Part shown: positions 1 to 11,624 of the stretch, in pieces
Position numbering within the stretch: the stretch's first letter is position 1
How the letters are laid out: each line of letters starts with the position of its first letter
Assembly (NCBI RefSeq): GCF_033958435.1
Contig: NC_134141.1
Location: 99,923,001 to 99,987,000, forward strand
Direction: 5' to 3'
DNA from: Carettochelys insculpta
Taxonomy: Eukaryota; Chordata; Testudines; Carettochelyidae
Length of the DNA: 64,000 nucleotides
Made by a program: the position numbers and the translations under genes
Notes under the pieces: generated by a model
The model's input: the letters and a program-made list of their open reading frames with translations, nothing else
Told to the model about the DNA's origin: nothing
Databases searched by the model: none

Positions 1-377
1 TCTGGCTGCTGCTGCGGCAGCTGGGGATCCATGCTGCAGGCACAGGGTCTGCAACCAGTTGTCGGCTCTGTGGATCATGTGTTGTTTAGTGCAGCTGTGT
101 CTGGGAGGGGCCCTTTAAGGGAGCGGCTTGCTGTTGAGTCCGCCCTGTGACCCTGTCTGCAGCTGTGCCTGGCACCCTTATTTCGATGTGTGCTACTTTG
201 GCGTGTAGACGTTCCCTTGCAGCGCCTATTTCGATGTGGTGCTGTGCAACGTCGAAGTTGAACATCGACGTTGCCAGCCCTGGAGGACGTGTAGACGTTA
301 TTCATCGAAATAGGCTATTTCGATGTCGCTACATCGAAATAAGCTACTTTGATGTAGGCTTCATGTGTAGACGTAGC
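1..377 (-). mobile_element. Harbinger-type MITE, ~711-bp family, cut by window start
   Basis: This is the right-hand part of the same element seen whole at 17885-18595. The opening CTGCTGCTG-rich stretch, the CCCTTTAAGGGAGCGG block and the closing TGTAGACGTAGC terminus all match. The left half lies outside the window. Orientation is opposite to the transposase-bearing copy at 55540. Open frames inside it are repeat-derived, not genes. Confidence 0.85.
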
Positions 378-1859
378 CATAGTGCTCTAGTAATAATAAT
401 AATTTCCGGAGATTTAAGGTGGACATATACATTTTATTTTCCATTGCATCGGTTGTATGTATCTTATATATTACATATGTAATAAATGCTTCTGATAATT
501 TTATCAGTCAAGTACCTGTCTGTCATCATATTTTTCATTCAGAATCTAATCACCTCAGACTAATGCAATCCACTTTGCTCCATTCTCAACAGTAACTCAT
601 CTCCATCTAGTGTATCCAAAATGACGTTAATCCTTCTTACCAATGGCTTTCAAAGGAGAGATATTATGCAGAATCTGTTTGCTAGTTCCTACTTGCATTT
701 ATCTATGATTCCTCCCAGAGAGTGATGTAGGTGGCAGGTGATGAATTTGTCCCTTCCTTTTATAAGGGAGAGGGATCTGACAGGTTAACAGATTTCCATG
801 TTAGGAAGAGGAGATGGCTAGAGGACTCCAGACTGGGACATTGTTTTTTATTGTCAGGCAGCGATATTGATGATTAGATACTCTTTCAGAATAGATTCTG
901 ATACCCTTGCTCAGTCTGAATCTCTCTACTCTGCAAATAGTTCCACTGAAGTGAACAGAACTGCTCATAGAGAAATGTGCTACATTACATGAACAAAGGT
1001 ATCAGCAACTGATGCTTCATACTGATTCTTTTTACTCACTATTTTGGTTTGCTCTCTGTGTGTTAGGTGTCTCGAGGTCACTGCAGCTTATTTCTGCTGA
1101 ATTATAACTTCTATCTGGAGCGGTGTATCCAATGCATGAGAATGACAAACATTTGTTTTCCTTACCAGAAAGTTGATTTCTCTTAAGTAAAAGTCCATAT
1201 TGTACTTGGGCTGGTGTTTGGTATATTTAGTTTAGCAAGGGTCCATGTCTGTGTTTACTGTCTCAATTTCAAGTTGCAATGTTTTTTCTAGTTTTTTGGG
1301 TCCCAAACTTTGGAAGTGTTTGTTTTAGGACTGAGATGGTGATTGCAGCAAACATGTCACTTGGAACAGGTTTCTATTATAAATTGTAAAGGGACCTCCA
1401 TTCAATTTTTTTCCAGAAATATCTGTTCACTATTATTGCATCCTGAGCAGTGTAACCAGCATGGAGAAAAAGCTGCAAAAATCTTGTCAACACCAGTCCT
1501 ATCCAGATCTGAAACTAAGCACAACCTCCCTTTTCATTGTTCATTTCTAATTTAATCTCATGTTCTTTAAAAATGCTCTTAATTTAACCCCATTAGGTGC
1601 AATATCTCCTCTTTAGATACAGTGATGCCAACAAGTTCATGATGCAGCATGTAAGACTGACAAAGCACCATGAAGACACCAATATATAAAATCAAGGAAC
1701 CAGATAAAAGCACTATGCATATCCCTTTTCTCAAACTATCTTGACCTCAAAGTGCAACAACTACAACAAAGTATTATTCAGTATAAAGCCATGTCTGCAT
1801 GATTTATATTACATAATGCTAATAAGGTGTTTGCAGATTTGATTAACTCCACCATGAAG
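378..1859. other. AT-rich intron, nothing recognised
   Basis: There is no coding frame of note and no repeat I can name. The short frame at 1343-1555 has no recognisable domain and is taken as chance. Confidence 0.5.
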
Positions 1860-2445
1860 CCTCTACGGGTTCCATGCCATGGAATATGGAAATAGGAAGG
1901 AAGATCAGTGAAGATGGGATTGAACTAGAGAATGTAGAGAAGTTCACGTATCTGGGGAGCAACATAACGTATGATCTAGACTGAAAGAAGGGAATAGCAA
2001 CTAAAATAGTGAAAGCAAGAGTGAGTTTGAAGGCGATGGATAAGAAGGCAAAGTGTTTAGCTTAGGAATGAAGCTGAGCATCTTGAAAACGTGTATTCAG
2101 CAGAATGTTGTACGGATGTGATACATAGGTGATAATGAAGATTTGAAGAGAAGAATATATGCATTCGAGAGGGATTGTTAGAGAAAGATCCTGAGAATAG
2201 GATGAATGCAGAAAGTCACCAGCAAGGAATTATATAGGAAGATACAGCCAAAGAGAACTTAGTGCAGGTTATACAACACAAGGTACAGCTATTTGGGCAT
2301 ATTTGCAGAATGAATGTTGAACAAAAAATCAAGACCCTTTTATTCGACATAATGGGTGGTTTGAATAGGAGAGGCAGACACCAAAGGGAATGGGTAGATG
2401 GTATAGTAGATTGGTGTGGAGCTAGTCTATAGAAATTAAGCCACT
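1860..2445 (+). mobile_element. Decayed non-LTR retrotransposon fragment (3' end of the RT ORF)
   Basis: Conceptual translation across several stops gives pieces such as ENVEKFTYLGSNITYD, a MLYGCDT segment, an LFGHI-like segment and a MGGLNRRGRQ-like segment. This order is typical of the C-terminal part of reverse transcriptases in RTE-like and related LINEs, beyond the FADD motif. It holds many stops and frameshifts and no 5' part, so it is an old truncated copy. Confidence 0.65.
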
Positions 2446-3094
2446 AAGCTTTAGCTAATATGCTGATGAAATGCAGAGCAAAAACTAGTCTTTGAAACAT
2501 CCATGTATCCAATTTCCAAGCTAAAGGAACAATCCTTACCAGAGTCAGACACAATACTTCCTAACTGAATATGACCATGCTTTACTTAATCATTCATTAC
2601 AGTACATTCCAGTATGTGTGATCAGTTAACAGACAAGGCTGATGAACAAGACTCAAAGACTCAAACAGCATTTCTAAGCTACCTGATCTCAAGACCACTA
2701 AGTCACTGGAAAGTCTTCTTTTCACTTCAGTGGTCTTTGGCTCTAATCCATAGCATTCAAGGAACAAATCAATTAACCTGACAGATGTTTTTCCTCTACA
2801 GTAGAAATATGAACTTTATATTGGATTGCCGGAATTTAGTTATACTGTTGCTCGATAAAAGATATGAGAATTTTCAGTTTGATTTTTTAATGAACACCTA
2901 TTTGCAGGATGTAAACATTATTGTTTTTTTTTCTATTGCTGTCCATATCACGTTGGCTTTTTCTGTTGTTGGTGAAATTCCATTAACTTTATGTGAAATT
3001 CTCAAAATCTGAAAACTGTTGAAGTTTACAATAAGGAAATTCCTGTTTGTTTATTAAGAGTTAGCTAGAATGATGAATTGACTACTTTTGTAAT

Positions 3095-4095
3095 ATGGAA
3101 CAGCTTCCACAAAAGAAGAGATTAATGAGACTGGAATTTTCAGCTTGAGAAAGAGTCAATTAAGGGAGGATATAATAGAATTCTATAAAATCATGAGTGG
3201 TTGGAGAAAGTAAATAAGGAAGTGTATTTATTCCTCATACGATCAGAACAAGAGGTCAGCAAATGAAATTAATAGTCAGCAGGTTTAAAAAAACAAAAGT
3301 ATTTGTTCACACAATGCACAGGCAACCAGTGGAACTCTTTATCAGAGGATATTATGAGGGCCAAGTATATAACAGGGTTACCAAATGAACTATGTATGTT
3401 TATGGAAGGTCCCTCAGTGACTGCTAGCCAGCATAGACCAGAATATAAAGACATGCTACAAAATGTCTTTAGCCTGTGTTTGCTAGAGACTGGAAATGGG
3501 TAAGAGGGGATTGCTCACTAAGGCTATGTCTACACGAGAAGCATCTGTCGACAGAAGCAACTGTTGGAAGGAATGTCCCAGCAAAACGTCTGTCAACAGA
3601 TTGCATCGGCATATGCAAGCAGATCAAAAGAGTGGTCAACTCTGTCGACACAGAGCATCCAGACTGCCCAGCCTTCTCTCGACAGAATGGCTGACCGGAA
3701 GCTCTGCAAACAGGCCTGCCCGGTGAACTGGAAGCCCTGTCTGTCAACAAAAGGGCCCTGGAGCGTTGACATGGCTGTTTTGTCAACAAAACACAGTCTA
3801 GAGAGACATTATACCTGAACAAGGAGAGGTATAAAGCTGCCAGTGGATGTGCCAGGTTTTGTTGACAAATTGTCGACAAAGTGCATTTTGCGTGTAGGTG
3901 CTTCTTGTTTTTTCCCCACAAAACCCCAGTTTTGCTGGAAAATCCTGTCTTGTAGAGAGAGCCTGAATGATTTCCTGTTCTGTTCATTCCCTGTGAAATA
4001 CCTGGCATTGGCCACAGTCAGAAAACAAAACACTGGGCTATAAGGAGCATTGATTTGACCAAGTATAGCCATTCTCAAGTTCTTTTGTACAGAAA
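3095..4095 (+). mobile_element. CR1/L3-type LINE 3' end, split by a MITE
   Basis: 3095-3521 and 3964-4095 together read as the 3' region of a CR1/L3-family element: a block on ATAAAATCATGAGTGG, then ACACAATGCACAGGCAACC, then (after the interruption) TTCTGTTCATTCCCTG, GGCATTGGCCACAGTC and a terminal CCATTCTCAAGTTCTTTTGT. The two parts rejoin cleanly when 3522-3963 is removed. The family is known from reptile genomes. The assignment rests on recognition, not an alignment. Confidence 0.75.
3522..3963. mobile_element. Harbinger-like MITE, GTCAACA-rich family
   Basis: It begins GGCTATGTCTACACGAG and ends TTGTAGAGAGAGCC, an imperfect terminal inverted repeat. The interior is rich in GTCGACA/GTCAACA motifs. 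It is flanked by TAA on the left and TGA on the right, a 3-bp target-site duplication with one change, inside a CR1 3' end. Related copies lie at 35433, 44517, 45305, 46190 and 48090. Confidence 0.75.
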
Positions 4096-5692
4096 AAATC
4101 AGTGTAATCATCAGAGACAGTAGAAGCATTGCAGTCTTTGATTAAATAAAAATGTTTAAGCCATAAATGAGAGGGGTTCTAAAGGTGCCAGCATTAGTGC
4201 CTCACAGTGCTTTAAGATGATGTAAAATAATAAGGTTTCAAGTCTCTTTAAGAACTGAAAAAGGTTGCAAATATTCACAACTGCCACAAAGAAAGAAAAT
4301 GGAGATTTTTCTCCATCCATTTATGTGTTCAAGAAATTACTTAAATAAAGGGTTGAATGAAAATTCAATTTCATGCCTTTGTGCTGTTATGTCTAAACTT
4401 GAGCTGTGTAGTGCTATCTGATTTTGACTGCATGAATATTAATTGGAAGCCAAATATTGTTTGCAAAGACTGTGCTTATCATTTTAAAATTATTAATGTT
4501 TAATAAATTTACACTTTAAGTTAAATAATACCCGAAGGCACAGAATTTAAGCTACATTACATACGCTATTTAATATATTAATTATCATTTAGAAATAAAT
4601 TGACTTATAACATGAGGAAGTCAAGAAAATATCTGTGAAAAATTATGGATTCTCTTTTCCAGTGGTTGTAGATTCCTTTTTCTTTAATACTGCTATTCAG
4701 ATATACAAAGTACATTAATTATGACGTCCATGCCAAAAAAAAATTAAAACTTATTGTTGAACTGTAGCAATTGAGGAATGGTGACATTTCTTCCCCTAAC
4801 TTTGCTTTGTAAGTGAAGATTGTTTTTCAATTTTATGTTCCTGTTTGGATTGCTATATGATGTACTGGTTGGTTAGAAGATGATACTAGAAATCTTGATT
4901 TTTGCATTTTTTGCAGCTGAATACCAATTCACGACATCACCTTTTCAAAGTATTGACTGAAGGTCTGCATCTAACCTTCTTGCATTCAATTAATCTTTGT
5001 CAAATGCATTAAGATACATAATTCAAAGTTGTGCTATGAGTTCAAAGTACTATTTGAAAAAGTGTGTGGTAGTTATAGCACCTGTGTGTTGCTGTAGAAG
5101 GAAAAAAATAATGGCTAGAGTTCAGAGGAAGGACTTTTCAAATTTCTATTTCAAAAGGTATACAGTACTGCTGTTCAGTAAGTCTGCATTTCTGGCTGAT
5201 TAGTAAATTCTTTTATTAATGGTTATTCTGTAAAGCTCCTTGAGTCATTATGAAGTTAAATCTCTGACATATTATTTAATGTTTAAGGACAGCTGTGGGG
5301 CCACAGCCATGGATGTCATCAACTAGGTAACTATTCAACCATAAGCTGTTGCTTGGAAAAAGAGTTCTTGCAGATTTGATTCTAAATGTGATATCCATCA
5401 CACGAAGCGTGCAGTGGCACATTCACTATGAGTAAAAGCTTTGAATATTGTGGGAGGTATGCGAATGGACTATATATGCTGGAACTGGGGGTGCTGTCAA
5501 ACCCGTCTTGAAGTGGTTTCCATTATGTACAGGGCTAACGGTTTGATTCAATGGCTGTCAGGGTTTTCACACACACTGTAAAAGTTATCATACCACCCCT
5601 GAAATAGAATGGTCCTTAAATTCTTTCAGGCTTATTCATTTTTTTCATTCTGTGACTTCTGCATGCATGATTTTCATACATTGATTTTATTG

Positions 5693-5733
<41 letters not shown>

Positions 5734-7044
5734 TCTGTCCCAAGGTATATACAATAACTATTTTGACCCTAAATTTTTTCTGAGAAACACAAGGATTTGA
5801 AATGGGGAAAGGCACTGTATATGTTTGCTTTTGTGGTGTTTTAGGGAAATAATTGTTCTCAAAATACTTCACCACCACAGAAGTTTTACATCTTCATTTT
5901 ACACATCAGATATAAAAAATTGCAGGCATATGTTTCTTTTCCAGTGTCCATCAATTGTACTCACTGTCTAGAAAAGAAGTCTTTGAGAGTTATAAAGGAA
6001 ATATAAATAAATGAACATTCTTCCTAGAATAGTTACTTATTTTTTCTCTTGTCATAATACTCCATTTTTATTTTCCTGGATTCCCTTTTATTGCAATCTG
6101 TCTTAGGGGTTTCTGATTATTTATATCTTTTACCTTTAAACAAATATTAATTTACTCAGATAATGTGTATTGTGTGGCCAAGTACTGTCAGTCCTGCTGC
6201 ATCCTGTTTGAGTCAAACTGTAATAGACCTCACAGCCATATAATGATACATGGGACAGTCCTTGATCTATTGCTTTGCTAGGGGTAATTTACCTGTAAAA
6301 TGATCTTCTGGCTTGTAATACAGATAAGGTTTCTAGTGGTTTTCCATAAGAAAATGTGGAGGAAACTCATCACAATTGCAGCTATGTTCATAACATATTA
6401 AATTAGCTTTGATCAAGTTATACTGGGCTCAGATTTTACAAATAACCTCCTTTCATTGTTTCTCTCTGTATGTTATCTCATGCAGTTATGATTATAGGGT
6501 AGCTTACTTTTTCCAAATGAGGAAGGTACATCTAAATTTTTGTTTCTAAAAGTATGGCTTAGAATATGGTACAAATTGACTTTTAAATGTAGACAAGTGT
6601 ATGATTCAGGCCAGATGGAGATACGAGCTAGTAATTATCCCAGTTCTGCCAGTGATCCTGATTGTTTCATGTGTGTGGAAGGAAATATGTCTCAATGTTT
6701 TTTCTAATACCATATTGTGGATGATAAATTATTTCTCACTGTGCAGATTCTAGGATTGTCTTACTTTTCTCATGACCTCCAGTGGTTTCCTGAGCTTTTG
6801 ACTAATTGAGGGCACATGCACCTTTGCCTTCAGAACATAATAATCTGTATAACCAAGACATGCAGTATAGATCTATGAAGGGCATAGAGTGTACAGGAAA
6901 CTAATAGGAGTTTGACCTTCCCTTAGCAATGCACAGCATTATGTGACACTTTGTTCACTGGCTTCTAGTTCATTATAATTTATTATTTTAAATGAAGAAT
7001 TCTTTTAATATCCATGGAAATATGTTCTAATTCACATATTCATG
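4096..7044. other. AT-rich intron, no element recognised apart from a (GT)n tract
   Basis: I see only unique AT-rich sequence here, plus the dinucleotide repeat at 5695-5730. Short frames (for example 4997-5203) have no recognisable content. Confidence 0.5.
5695..5730. repeat. (GT)18 microsatellite
   Basis: There are eighteen uninterrupted GT units. The frames across it on both strands encode only alternating Cys-Val or Thr-His and are not genes. Confidence 0.97.
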
Positions 7045-7755
7045 TAAATCATAGAATCCTAGGGCTGGAAGGGACCTCAGGAGATCATCTAGTCCAGCCC
7101 CCTGCTTCAAGCAGCATCAACCCCAACCAAGTCTTCCCAGCCAGGACCTTGTCAAGCTGGAACTTAGAAACCTCAAGGGATGGAGAATCAACCACCTCTC
7201 TAGGCAACGCATTCCAATGCTTCACCGCCCTCCTGGTGAAGTAGTTTTTCCTAATATCCAACCTATACCTCTCCTTCAACTTCAGACCGTTACTCCTTGT
7301 TCTGCTATCTGACACCACTGAGAACAGTTCTCACCCTCCTCTTCAGAGCTTCCCTTCAGGAAGTTGAAAGCCGCTATTAAATCACCCCTAAGTCTTCTCT
7401 TCTGTAAACAAAACAAGCCAGAATCCCTCAGCCTATCCTCATAGATCTTGTGCTCCAGCCCCTTAATCATTTTTGTTGCCCTCCACTGAACCTGCTCCAG
7501 CACATCCATATCCTTTTTATACTGGGGGGGGGTCAAAACTGGACACAGTATTCCAGGTGTGGCCTCACCAGTGCCGAATAGAGGGGAACAACCAATTCTC
7601 TAGATCTGCTTGAAATGCTCCTCCTAATGCACCCTAACATGCTATTAGCCTTCTTGGCTACAAGGGCACACTGTTTACTCATATCCAGCCTTTCATCCAC
7701 CATAACCCCTAGGTCCCTTTCCACTGTACTGCTGCTTAACCAGGCAGTAAACATA
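7045..7755 (-). mobile_element. CR1 LINE, 5'-truncated 3' end
   Basis: Read on the minus strand it encodes, in three frames separated by frameshifts, the C-terminal end of the CR1 reverse-transcriptase [50 protein letters not shown] and [16 protein letters not shown]. The left edge is the characteristic CR1 3' end (TAGGGCTGGAAGGGACCTC, then TCATCTAGTCCAGCC). The 5' end stops abruptly near 7755. An inactive copy. Confidence 0.93.
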
Positions 7756-8354
7756 GATTTTCCATGCTAACTTTAAAATGCAATACATTTAGCTGTATTT
7801 TACATGTTCAATATACATATTTTTGTATTAAATTTCCTTTCATTTCAGGTACAGAAGAAAAGATTTAAAACTGTTTTCATGCACACTGTATCTATTCTAA
7901 AATGGTAATGAAAGCATATTGTTATATAAGAAAAGCATTTAATCTGGCCATTATGATTCTAGAAAAATATAATAACCTGTTCTTTAGGGAAAATATAAAT
8001 TATCATTTTACATTACAGGTAGAGCTGGGTTTAAACAATAGGATTTTTTTTTCCAGTTCAGATGTTGGCAAAAGCAAAACAAAATGATTTCTGTAGAATT
8101 GTATCATTTAAAAATCAGACTTCTAATTTTTAAAACATGGCTGAAAATATTTTTAAGGGAAAACTCAATTATTTTGCTTAAAATATTTTAACAAAAATCT
8201 GTTTTGTTGAAAACTCAATGTTTCCTGAACAGACTGGGCCAAAGAGAAGGATCCAGAAAATACCCCCACCTCCATTAGCTCTAATGAAATTATAAACACT
8301 GTCTGAGGTGGGAGATTTTTGTTGTTCCCTCTACCATTTTTGTGTCCTTTTCCT
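7756..8354. other. AT-rich intron, nothing recognised
   Basis: No repeat or gene is recognised between the CR1 copy and the duplicated block that starts at 8355. Confidence 0.45.
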
Positions 8355-8675
8355 GGAGGACATGCTTGTATGATAGGATGAGAAACTTCTTTTCAGCCAT
8401 TTACATGTTGTCCTGCCCCCACCCCCATCTCCTCTCTACTGTTCCCATGAGGCACCATGCATTCTGGAACATTCCCTTGCCTGCATCATGTGGCAACTAA
8501 GCTGTGGGTGGAGGTCGTGCTTGTATGATAGGATAAGAAATTTCTTTTCAGTAGCTTACATTTTGTCTGACCCCCACATCCCCTCCCTTCCCTCCCTCTG
8601 GAGGCACCAAGCAGTCTGGAACTTTCCTACACCCAGCCACATCACATGGCTTGACCCCAAACCAATAAAAGGACA
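8355..8675 (+). repeat. Tandem ~155-bp duplication, possibly an LTR remnant
   Basis: Two diverged units start at 8355 and 8510, each with GCTTGTATGATAGGAT, a CTTTTCAG block and a GAGGCACCA block. A CCAATAAAAGG signal follows at about 8662. Duplicated upstream blocks ahead of a polyadenylation-type signal are common in LTR U3 regions, so an old LTR is possible. No primer-binding site or viral ORF was found, and the LTR reading is an inference. Confidence 0.5.
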
Positions 8676-8724
8676 TGCTGTGCAAGGTGCCAGGCAGCTT
8701 GCACGTGGTGAGGATCCTGTAGCC

Positions 8725-9148
8725 AGCCAGAGGAAGTTTCCTTTGGTGGATTGGCTATTGGGGGGCTGTCTGCTATTTGGGGGTCTTTTATCCACCCAGA
8801 GTAAGTCTCCCTCCGCGGTCACAATTTTTGGGGGCTGTCTGTAGTCAGGGGTCTTTTGGCTGTTGGGGAGAAGTCTTCCTCGGTGGATACTATTGTCAGG
8901 CAACAGAAGATAATAATTGTTTCTAGAGTGGCTGTCCTCTCAGAGGAAATTCTTGTATGGGGCTTTATCCAAAGACCAAAGAGATGACTGTAGTTGGGGT
9001 CTTTTAGCCGCCTGGAGGAAGTCTCCCTGGGCAGTCACAATTTTCAGGGCTGGCTGCATTCCGGGTTTTTTTCACTGCCCATGGGAAATCTCCCTGAGTA
9101 GTCAAGATTTTCCGGGCTGGCTATAGTCACGGTCTTTTTCCAAAGGCC
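8725..9148. repeat. Degenerate minisatellite, ~70-bp period
   Basis: Units begin near 8725, 8796, 8866, 9009 and 9079. Each carries a GAGGAAGTCTCCCT-like start, a GTCACAATTTT-like middle and a GGGGTCTTTT-like end. The segment at 8925-9008 is a more diverged unit. The array directly follows the duplicated block at 8355 and may belong to the same element. Confidence 0.65.
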
Positions 9149-9545
9149 ATTGAAGGCAATGTAGCAGCTGTACAATTACCACAGTTCTCAAAGTAAGGCT
9201 TGAGGCAATGAAAGTTCTTATTCTGAGGGTCTTCTTTGCCAGGTCCAAACCTAGATCCAAGCCCCTGGGCATGCTGGTAATAGGTGCAGATGGTGGGTAC
9301 TGCCCCAGAGTGTTGGACAGCATCCTGGGTCTGGATGTAGCCTTGCTGAAGCTCCTTCATCTTTGCCTGGACTTCCTCCGTGCTGCAGAGGGGGGGTGGC
9401 CTCATTCCGCCAGGGTGGTGGCCATCTGATGTAGGCTTGGGCACTATGGAGCTTCACCTTGGGGTCTTGGAGTAGATCCTCCTCACTCCACAGGGCCAGG
9501 AGTGTCTGCAACTTTCACCCAGTACAGGAGGGACCTGCCTCTTGG
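9149..9545 (-). pseudogene. Decayed Myb/SANT-like (trihelix) DNA-binding domain
   Basis: On the minus strand, one frame gives TLLALWSEEDLLQDPKVK and another gives STEEVQAKMKELQQGYIQTQ, then a segment ending in TYYQHAQGLG. This matches the layout of the Myb_DNA-bind_4 domain: W.xEE..LL..W in helix 1, ..eQv..K.K.L...Y in helix 3, then a ...fY..L..iLG end. The domain is carried by the second protein of vertebrate Harbinger transposons and by some host proteins. The halves are in different frames and the middle is corrupt, so it is a relic. Whether it came from a transposon or a retrocopied host gene is unresolved. Confidence 0.55.
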
Positions 9546-9640
9546 TGCCCTAGGCTGGCTCTTAGGCCTTTGAGGCAAAATTATTGATTTGAGGATCTTC
9601 TTTTCCAGGCGGTCTAAATCCAGAGCTAAGCCTGCAAAGA
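9208..9640. repeat. Short direct repeat pair about 370 bp apart
   Basis: 9222-9260 and 9587-9625 share GAGG(G/A)TCTTCTTT, CCAGG and CTAGATCCA/CTAAATCCA blocks, read on the minus strand as GKEDPQNKNF and GKEDPQINNF. This suggests a partial duplication of the decayed coding segment at 9149-9545. Confidence 0.5.
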
Positions 9641-10124
9641 TCCAGTGCTTTTGCATCCTGTTTTGAAAACCTGTCAGTTGGGAAAACCAAAATCTTTTTT
9701 CTGACCTTTCCTAAGCACTTTACTACTCCTCCTATCCCCTCAGTTATAAAAACCACATCTGCTATTCAGGCAAGGCAGACCCCTCCTGGAAAAGGGACAG
9801 TTGGTTAATACAGCAAGGGAATGAGTGAAGTGAAATGTAGGAAAAGTGGGAAGATGTCATCAGATACCCACAGCCGCTTGTGGGGCATTTTTTCCCATGC
9901 TGCACCAGTGAAAATAGCCAGAATGCTACGGGGCTCAGGGGATAGGTTCCCACAATGTACTGCTGCAAGAGTCAATTTAAGCTACTTGTGTCTCGCAGTA
10001 GTAAGTCAATTTTGTGGGGAGCATGCAGGATGTGAGGATGTTCAAAATTGAACTGATAAAACCCAGCATTAATAAATCAGTTTTAATAAATTTGATTTTA
10101 GCTCATAGTGTAGCTGCAGCCTGA

Positions 10125-10781
10125 AGCCGTGTCTACACGTGCACGCTACTTCAAAGTAGCGGCACTAACTTCGAAATAGCGCCCATCACGGCTACACGTG
10201 TTGGGCTCTATTTCAATTTTAACATCGACGTTAGGCGGCGAGACGTCGAAGCCGCTAACCCCATGAGGGGATGGGAATGGCGCCCTACCTTGAAGTTGAA
10301 CGTCGAAGTAGGGCATGTGTAGACGATCCGCGTCCCGCAACATCGAAATAGCGGGGTCCACCATGGTGGCCATCAGCTGAGGGGTTGAGAGACGCTCTCT
10401 CTCCAGCCCCTGCGGGGCTCTATGGTCACCGTGTGCAGCAGCCCTTAGCCCAGGGCTTCTGGCTGCTGCTGCTGCAGCTGGGGATCCATGCTGCATGCAC
10501 AGGGTCTGCAACCAGTTGTCGGCTCTGTGGATCTTGTGTTGTTTAGTGCAGCTGTGTCTGGGAGGGGCCCTTTAAGGGAGCGGCTTGCTGTTGAGTCCAC
10601 CCTGTGACCCTGTCTGCAGCTGTGCCTGGCACCCTTATTTCGATGTGTGCTACTTTGGCGTGTAGACATTCCCTCGCAGCGCCTATTTCGATGTGGTGCT
10701 GCGCAACGTCGATGTTGAACGTGTAGACGTTATTCATCGAAATAAGCTACTTCAATGTAGGCTTCACGTGTAGACATAGCT
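10125..10781 (-). mobile_element. Harbinger-type MITE, ~711-bp family, shortened copy
   Basis: It starts AGCCGTGTCTACACGTGC and ends CACGTGTAGACATAGCT, with perfect TGA duplications at 10122-10124 and 10782-10784. It is about 54 bp shorter than the 711-bp copies because a block near the right end (after GTTGAAC, before GTGTAGACG) is missing. Otherwise it is collinear with 17885-18595. Confidence 0.92.
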
Positions 10782-10989
10782 TGAGACATCTAGTCAGACT
10801 TATGTGGTAGTGGGGAGGAGCTGGAAGTTGTGGCACATGTAGGTACCAATGATTCAAGGAAGCCTAATGAACTGAAGACATGATATCTGTGTGTTCACAA
10901 ACATGTATTTGTGTAGCTCACAAATGCTCTAGTGGCACCAGGACCATTTCCAGGGAGAATAGTGTGTCCACTCTATAGCCTTAGCTAAT

Positions 10990-11080
10990 AATTAGCTGGC
11001 TTTTAGCTCACGAAGTAGATGCTCATGCTCTCTTTTAAGCATCAGAGGCCCCAGGTTTGATTCTGTCCACAGATGACTGG
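10990..11080 (+). repeat. tRNA-derived SINE fragment
   Basis: TTTTAGCTCACGAAGTAGA resembles a pol III A box and CAGGTTTGATTCTG a B box, about 45 bases apart, the usual layout of a tRNA-derived SINE head. The flanks do not fold into an intact tRNA. The start AGCTGGCTTTTAGCTCA recurs at 28356. Confidence 0.5.
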
Positions 11081-11624
11081 AGTCTGCCAGCATTACATGT
11101 GCACAATTGTTATCATTTCAGGGGACTATTGTAACAATGTGATTGAATGAACAGTTAAAGAGTAATCTGAAACATCAGTTGGCTGCAAATGCCTTTTTTA
11201 ATCTAGAAATGCCTTTTTAATGTTGCTTTTCTTACATTTTGTTTTATTATGACATAAAATATGAGAGAAGAAAACTAGGAATCAGAAGAGAAAGATGAGT
11301 ATGTTCTGAGCTCTTTAGAATATTTCCTCTTTTTTAAAAAATTAAGGGTAATAGACATGGAAAGTAACATCTACTCAGGACTATCTTCTTATTCTCAGCA
11401 TGCCATGCATGCTCCAGTGCAAACTTAAAGGGTCTGGATTCCAGCCACTACCACCACTGCAGTAATGGTAGCAGTGGGCAGGAACCCCAGGCCCTTTTGA
11501 ATCATGGAGCCCGTAAGCAACTGCCCCTCCCCTGTATAAAGATAATTAAGTATTGAGTATTCAAGTAAGTAAGTATTTAAGTAATTAAGTATTAAGTTAC
11601 CTCCCCTGTATAAAGATAATTAAG

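Noticed and set aside
3540..3900. Repeated GTCGACA/GTCAACA motifs that at first resemble a spaced-repeat array
   Set aside because: Spacing is irregular, the units are short and mutated, and the block has MITE ends. It is a eukaryotic genome, so a CRISPR array is not plausible.
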